8,310 nt of DNA from Rhodothermota bacterium. Lineage in GTDB: Bacteria > Hydrogenedentota > Hydrogenedentia > Hydrogenedentales > GCA-2746185. The notes below the pieces were generated by a model, which was not told the DNA's origin, did not search any database, and was given only the letters and a program-made list of their open reading frames with translations. The stretch lies in the NCBI GenBank assembly GCA_009885415.1, contig VFKU01000282.1, forward strand, positions 1 through 8,310, given 5' to 3'. The position numbers and the translations under genes were made by a program. This document shows positions 6,177 to 8,310 of this stretch, piece by piece (position 1 is the stretch's first letter; the number at the start of each line of letters is the position of its first letter).

Positions 6177-7466
6177 ATGGCGGGACGGCTCGAAAAATCG
6201 CGCGCCCTCTGGGACCGCGCAAACCGCGTGCTGGTCGGCGGCGTGAACAGTCCTGTGCGCGCCTTCAAGGCGGTCGGCGGGCACCCCTTCTTCGCGGCCT
6301 CGGGCAAGGGCGCGCGCCTGCGCGACGTGGACGGCAATGAGTACATCGACTATGTCCTCTCGTGGGGCCCGCTGATTCTGGGGCACGCGCACCCGCGCGT
6401 GGTCGAAGCGGTGACGCTGGCGCTCGAGAAGGGCGCCAGCTTCGGCGTGCCCACCGAAGCCGAGATCGCGCTCGCCGAAAAAATCATCAAGCTCGTGCCT
6501 TGCGTCGAGAAAGTCCGCCTCGTCAACAGCGGCACCGAAGCGACCATGAGCGCGATTCGTCTCGCGCGCGGCGCGACGGGCCGCGATCTCATCGTGAAAG
6601 TGGAAGGCTGCTACCACGGCCACGTCGACGATCTGCTTGTCGCCGCCGGAAGCGGCCCGACGACCTTCGGCTCACCGACCAGTCCCGGCATACCGAAGTC
6701 GCACATCGAACAAACCCTCACTGTGCCGTACAACGACGCCAAGGCGGTCGAGGCGGCCTTCGCCGCACACGGCGGAAAAATAGCCTGCATGATCCTCGAG
6801 CCCGTGCCGGGCAACATGGGCCTCGTCACCCCCGCGCCGGGATACCTCGAAGAACTCCGCCGGCTGACGACCAAACACGGCGCGCTGCTGATCTTCGACG
6901 AGGTCATGTCCGGCTTCCGCGTCGGCATGGGCGGCGCGCAACAGCGCTTCGGCGTGACGCCGGATCTCGTGACGCTCGGCAAAGTCATCGGCGGCGGATT
7001 GCCGGTCGGCGCGTACGGCGGATCCGTGGCGCTCATGGACCTGGTGTCGCCCGTCGGGAAGATTTACCAGGCCGGCACACTCTCCGGCAATCCGCTCGCC
7101 ACCGCCGCCGGCCTCGCCACGCTCGAGGAATTGGAAATACCCGACACCCGCGACCGCGTCGAGCGGTGGATGACCGAGCTCGGAATGGGCCTGCACCAAA
7201 TCGCCAAGGAGGCCGGCATTCCCGTGTGTCTCGGCCAGGCCGGCGCCATGGCCGGTCTCTTCTTCCGCGACGGCGACGTGATGAACTACCAAGACGCGCT
7301 CAAGAGCGACACGAAGCGCTACGCGAAATTTTTCAACGGCATGCTCGAACGCGGCGTCTACTTCGCGCCCTCGCAGTTCGAGGCCTACTTCGGCAGCACC
7401 GAGCATGGCGAAGCGGAACTCGATCAGACTCTCGAAGCCGCGCGGGACGTGTTCAGGACGCTCTAG
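6177..7466 (+). CDS. hemL: Glutamate-1-semialdehyde 2,1-aminomutase
   Basis: A class III aminotransferase-fold, PLP-dependent enzyme that converts glutamate-1-semialdehyde to 5-aminolevulinate in the C5 pathway; it acts in the cytoplasm as a dimer. At 429 residues it has family length. Typical features are PGGVNSPVRAF-like GGVNSPVRAF (21-30), SWGPLILGHAHP (62-73), the phosphate-binding NSGTEATMSAIRLARG (117-132), CYHGHVDDLL (145-154), the PLP-ring Asp241 in FDEVMSGFR (240-248) and the Schiff-base Lys269 in TLGKVIGGGLPVGAYGG (267-282), followed by QAGTLSGNPLA (298-308). Nothing essential is missing. It lies 10 bases after the preceding gene and 3 bases before the next. It supplies the substrate of HemB. 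GltX-charged tRNA-Glu and HemA, needed upstream, are not encoded here. Confidence 0.98.
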   Translation: MAGRLEKSRALWDRANRVLVGGVNSPVRAFKAVGGHPFFAASGKGARLRDVDGNEYIDYVLSWGPLILGHAHPRVVEAVTLALEKGASFGVPTEAEIALAEKIIKLVPCVEKVRLVNSGTEATMSAIRLARGATGRDLIVKVEGCYHGHVDDLLVAAGSGPTTFGSPTSPGIPKSHIEQTLTVPYNDAKAVEAAFAAHGGKIACMILEPVPGNMGLVTPAPGYLEELRRLTTKHGALLIFDEVMSGFRVGMGGAQQRFGVTPDLVTLGKVIGGGLPVGAYGGSVALMDLVSPVGKIYQAGTLSGNPLATAAGLATLEELEIPDTRDRVERWMTELGMGLHQIAKEAGIPVCLGQAGAMAGLFFRDGDVMNYQDALKSDTKRYAKFFNGMLERGVYFAPSQFEAYFGSTEHGEAELDQTLEAARDVFRTL

Positions 7467-7469
7467 CCG

Positions 7470-7742
7470 ATGGCGCGCAAGCCGTCAGAACGCTTCACCA
7501 ACCCCGCGATCGCGGTGGCCGTGATCGCGGCGGTCGGCGTCATCGCGCTACGGCCGCAATTCTCCTTGCTCGTCCTCGCGGGCGCCGAGGCAATCGCGGC
7601 GGCGGGCTGCGTGGTGATGGTACGCACCACCTTGCGGCGTACACCGCCCGCGAAAATCGCCGCGGCGGTCATTGCCGTGATGGGCCTTTTTTGGGCGGCG
7701 ATGTCCGCGCTCTCGGTGTATTGGTTCGCGCAACCGTCCTAA
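7470..7742 (+). CDS. Small hydrophobic membrane protein, unknown function
   Basis: A 90-residue protein starting three bases after the hemL stop and so probably translationally coupled; no strong ribosome binding site of its own is visible. It has a basic N-terminus (MARKPSERF), then three hydrophobic stretches at about 13-27, 32-51 and 61-85, separated by a basic loop (RTTLRRTPPAK, 52-62). This predicts an inner-membrane protein with two or three helices. No catalytic or ligand motif is seen. It could assist membrane delivery of heme precursors, given hemL on one side and ccsA on the other, but position alone supports that. I do not recognise the family. High GC at codon third positions and the clean hairpin after its stop support it as real. 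Confidence 0.72.
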   Translation: MARKPSERFTNPAIAVAVIAAVGVIALRPQFSLLVLAGAEAIAAAGCVVMVRTTLRRTPPAKIAAAVIAVMGLFWAAMSALSVYWFAQPS

Positions 7743-7761
7743 GCGAGGGACTCTTTGGACT

Positions 7762-7781
7762 GCGGCAGCGATAGCTGCCGC
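7762..7781 (+). terminator. Strong GC-rich hairpin after the hemL unit (candidate terminator)
   Basis: GCGGCAGC and GCTGCCGC form a perfect eight-base-pair stem around a GATA loop, 19 bases after the stop of the small membrane gene. It is followed by TTTATC, a short U-rich tail rather than a full T-run. It lies between convergent genes and could stop transcription from either side. Confidence 0.6.
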
Positions 7782-7789
7782 TTTATCAA

Positions 7790-7806
7790 GCCCAGCAGAG
7801 CTGGGC
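7790..7806 (-). terminator. Second GC-rich hairpin, downstream of ccsA (candidate terminator)
   Basis: GCCCAGC and GCTGGGC form a perfect seven-base-pair stem around three bases. On the minus strand, the direction of ccsA, it is followed by TTGATAAAG and then by the first hairpin. With only eight bases between the two stems, they may form a tandem bidirectional terminator or a palindromic repeat unit. Confidence 0.5.
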
Positions 7807-7849
7807 GGCGTCACACCCAAAATCCCGCACTCCGCCGATCCACCCGAAA

Positions 7850-8310
7850 CTACTTCGCCACCGCCGGTTCGCCGCGACCGGAATCACGCTGCGGCTTCTC
7901 TCCAGCGTTCTTGCGCAGACGTTCGCGCAGGAGCACGAAGAACCCGAACGCGATCATCGCCGCTTGGGTCGACCAGAAAATATAGGTCGCAGTCCAGATG
8001 CCGCTGGTGAAGCCGTAGCTATGCAGACCGACGCCGAGCAGGTTGACGCCCCACCACGAAAACGCGACGACGCATCCGGTGAAGATCGCAGCGAGGTGCA
8101 CGCCCATCTCGCGGATGTAACCGCCCATGCGCGCGTGGAGCGTGGCGAGCATGCACAAACAAATCAGCGCCGCGCCGTTTTCCTTCGGGTCCCAGCCCCA
8201 GAACCGGCCCCATGACTGGTCGGCCCAGATGCCGCCGAGCACGGTGCCGACGAAGCTGAAGAGCGCGGCGAAGCAGGTGATCGCGTAGATCATTTTCGCG
8301 AGCGCCTTAT
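7850..8310 (-). CDS. ccsA: Cytochrome c biogenesis protein CcsA/ResC (partial, N-terminus beyond right edge)
   Basis: The final 152 residues are present; the frame continues open past the first internal Met (8293) to the edge. CcsA, with CcsB, exports heme and attaches it to apocytochromes c in system II maturation. The tryptophan-rich heme-handling WWD motif is intact: WADQSWGRFWGWDPKE (8180-8227). It is followed by LHARMGGYIREMG, a transmembrane helix leading into FSWWGVNLLGVGLHSYGF with the external heme-ligand-type histidine at 8021-8023, and a last helix (YIFWSTQAAMIAFGFFVLL). The C-terminus is a short basic cytoplasmic tail. Gene size and possible fusion to a ResB/CcsB part cannot be judged from this fragment. 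It converges on the hemL unit. Confidence 0.93.
   Translation of the reverse strand, partial: KALAKMIYAITCFAALFSFVGTVLGGIWADQSWGRFWGWDPKENGAALICLCMLATLHARMGGYIREMGVHLAAIFTGCVVAFSWWGVNLLGVGLHSYGFTSGIWTATYIFWSTQAAMIAFGFFVLLRERLRKNAGEKPQRDSGRGEPAVAK

Noticed and set aside
6362..7774. A 470-codon plus-strand frame overlapping hemL
   Set aside because: It is a shifted frame of hemL with an Arg-rich translation; hemL itself is unmistakable.
7755..7985. A 76-codon plus-strand frame downstream of the small membrane gene
   Set aside because: It runs through the two hairpins and into the antisense of ccsA, with no ribosome binding site; it looks like a spurious frame through a palindromic element.

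Overview
The window comes from a GC-rich bacterial chromosome and carries eight genes, two of them cut by the window edges. The organism is probably Gram-negative: there is a Tat-type signal peptide, a system II cytochrome c maturation protein (CcsA) and a probable exported thioredoxin-fold protein. Heme precursors are made by the glutamate (C5) route, since hemL is present, which argues against most alphaproteobacteria. The left-edge anchored protein, the large membrane spermidine-synthase-like protein and the small hairpin element at the right remind me of PVC-type or Hydrogenedentota-like genomes. That placement is an impression from memory and could not be tested here.

Layout. 1-642 (minus, runs off the left edge): an unknown protein with one N-terminal membrane anchor, GTG start and strong Shine-Dalgarno, in DNA clearly lower in GC than the rest. 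732-3158 (minus): an approximately 800-residue protein with membrane segments on both sides of a spermidine-synthase-like SAM-binding domain. 3159-3240: divergent promoter region. 3241-4230 (plus): hemB. 4227-4817 (plus): an exported thioredoxin-fold protein overlapping hemB by ATGA. 4881-5402 (plus): a Tat-exported DUF3237 protein. 5403-5584: a spacer with repeat-like sequence and a candidate promoter. 5612-6166 (plus): an unknown protein with two similar halves. 6177-7466 (plus): hemL. 7470-7742 (plus): a small membrane protein. 7743-7849: two adjacent hairpins between convergent genes. 7850-8310 (minus, runs off the right edge): the C-terminal part of CcsA/ResC.

How the genes fit together. 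HemL makes 5-aminolevulinate and HemB condenses two molecules of it to porphobilinogen, so both are early steps of tetrapyrrole synthesis. CcsA carries heme across the membrane and delivers it to apocytochromes c. The region is therefore a heme-supply and cytochrome c neighbourhood. The thioredoxin-fold protein, the DUF3237 protein, the duplicated-domain protein and the small membrane protein sit inside it on the same strand as the hem genes. Their roles are unknown. Tight spacing suggests two transcription units: hemB plus the thioredoxin-like gene (perhaps also the DUF3237 gene), and the unknown gene at 5612 plus hemL plus the small membrane gene.

I found no RNA genes, CRISPR arrays, transposase genes or phage genes. 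The core genes are ordinary. The less ordinary items are the degenerate thioredoxin-fold protein coupled to hemB, the non-canonical membrane aminopropyltransferase relative, the duplicated-domain protein upstream of hemL, and the intergenic palindromic elements.
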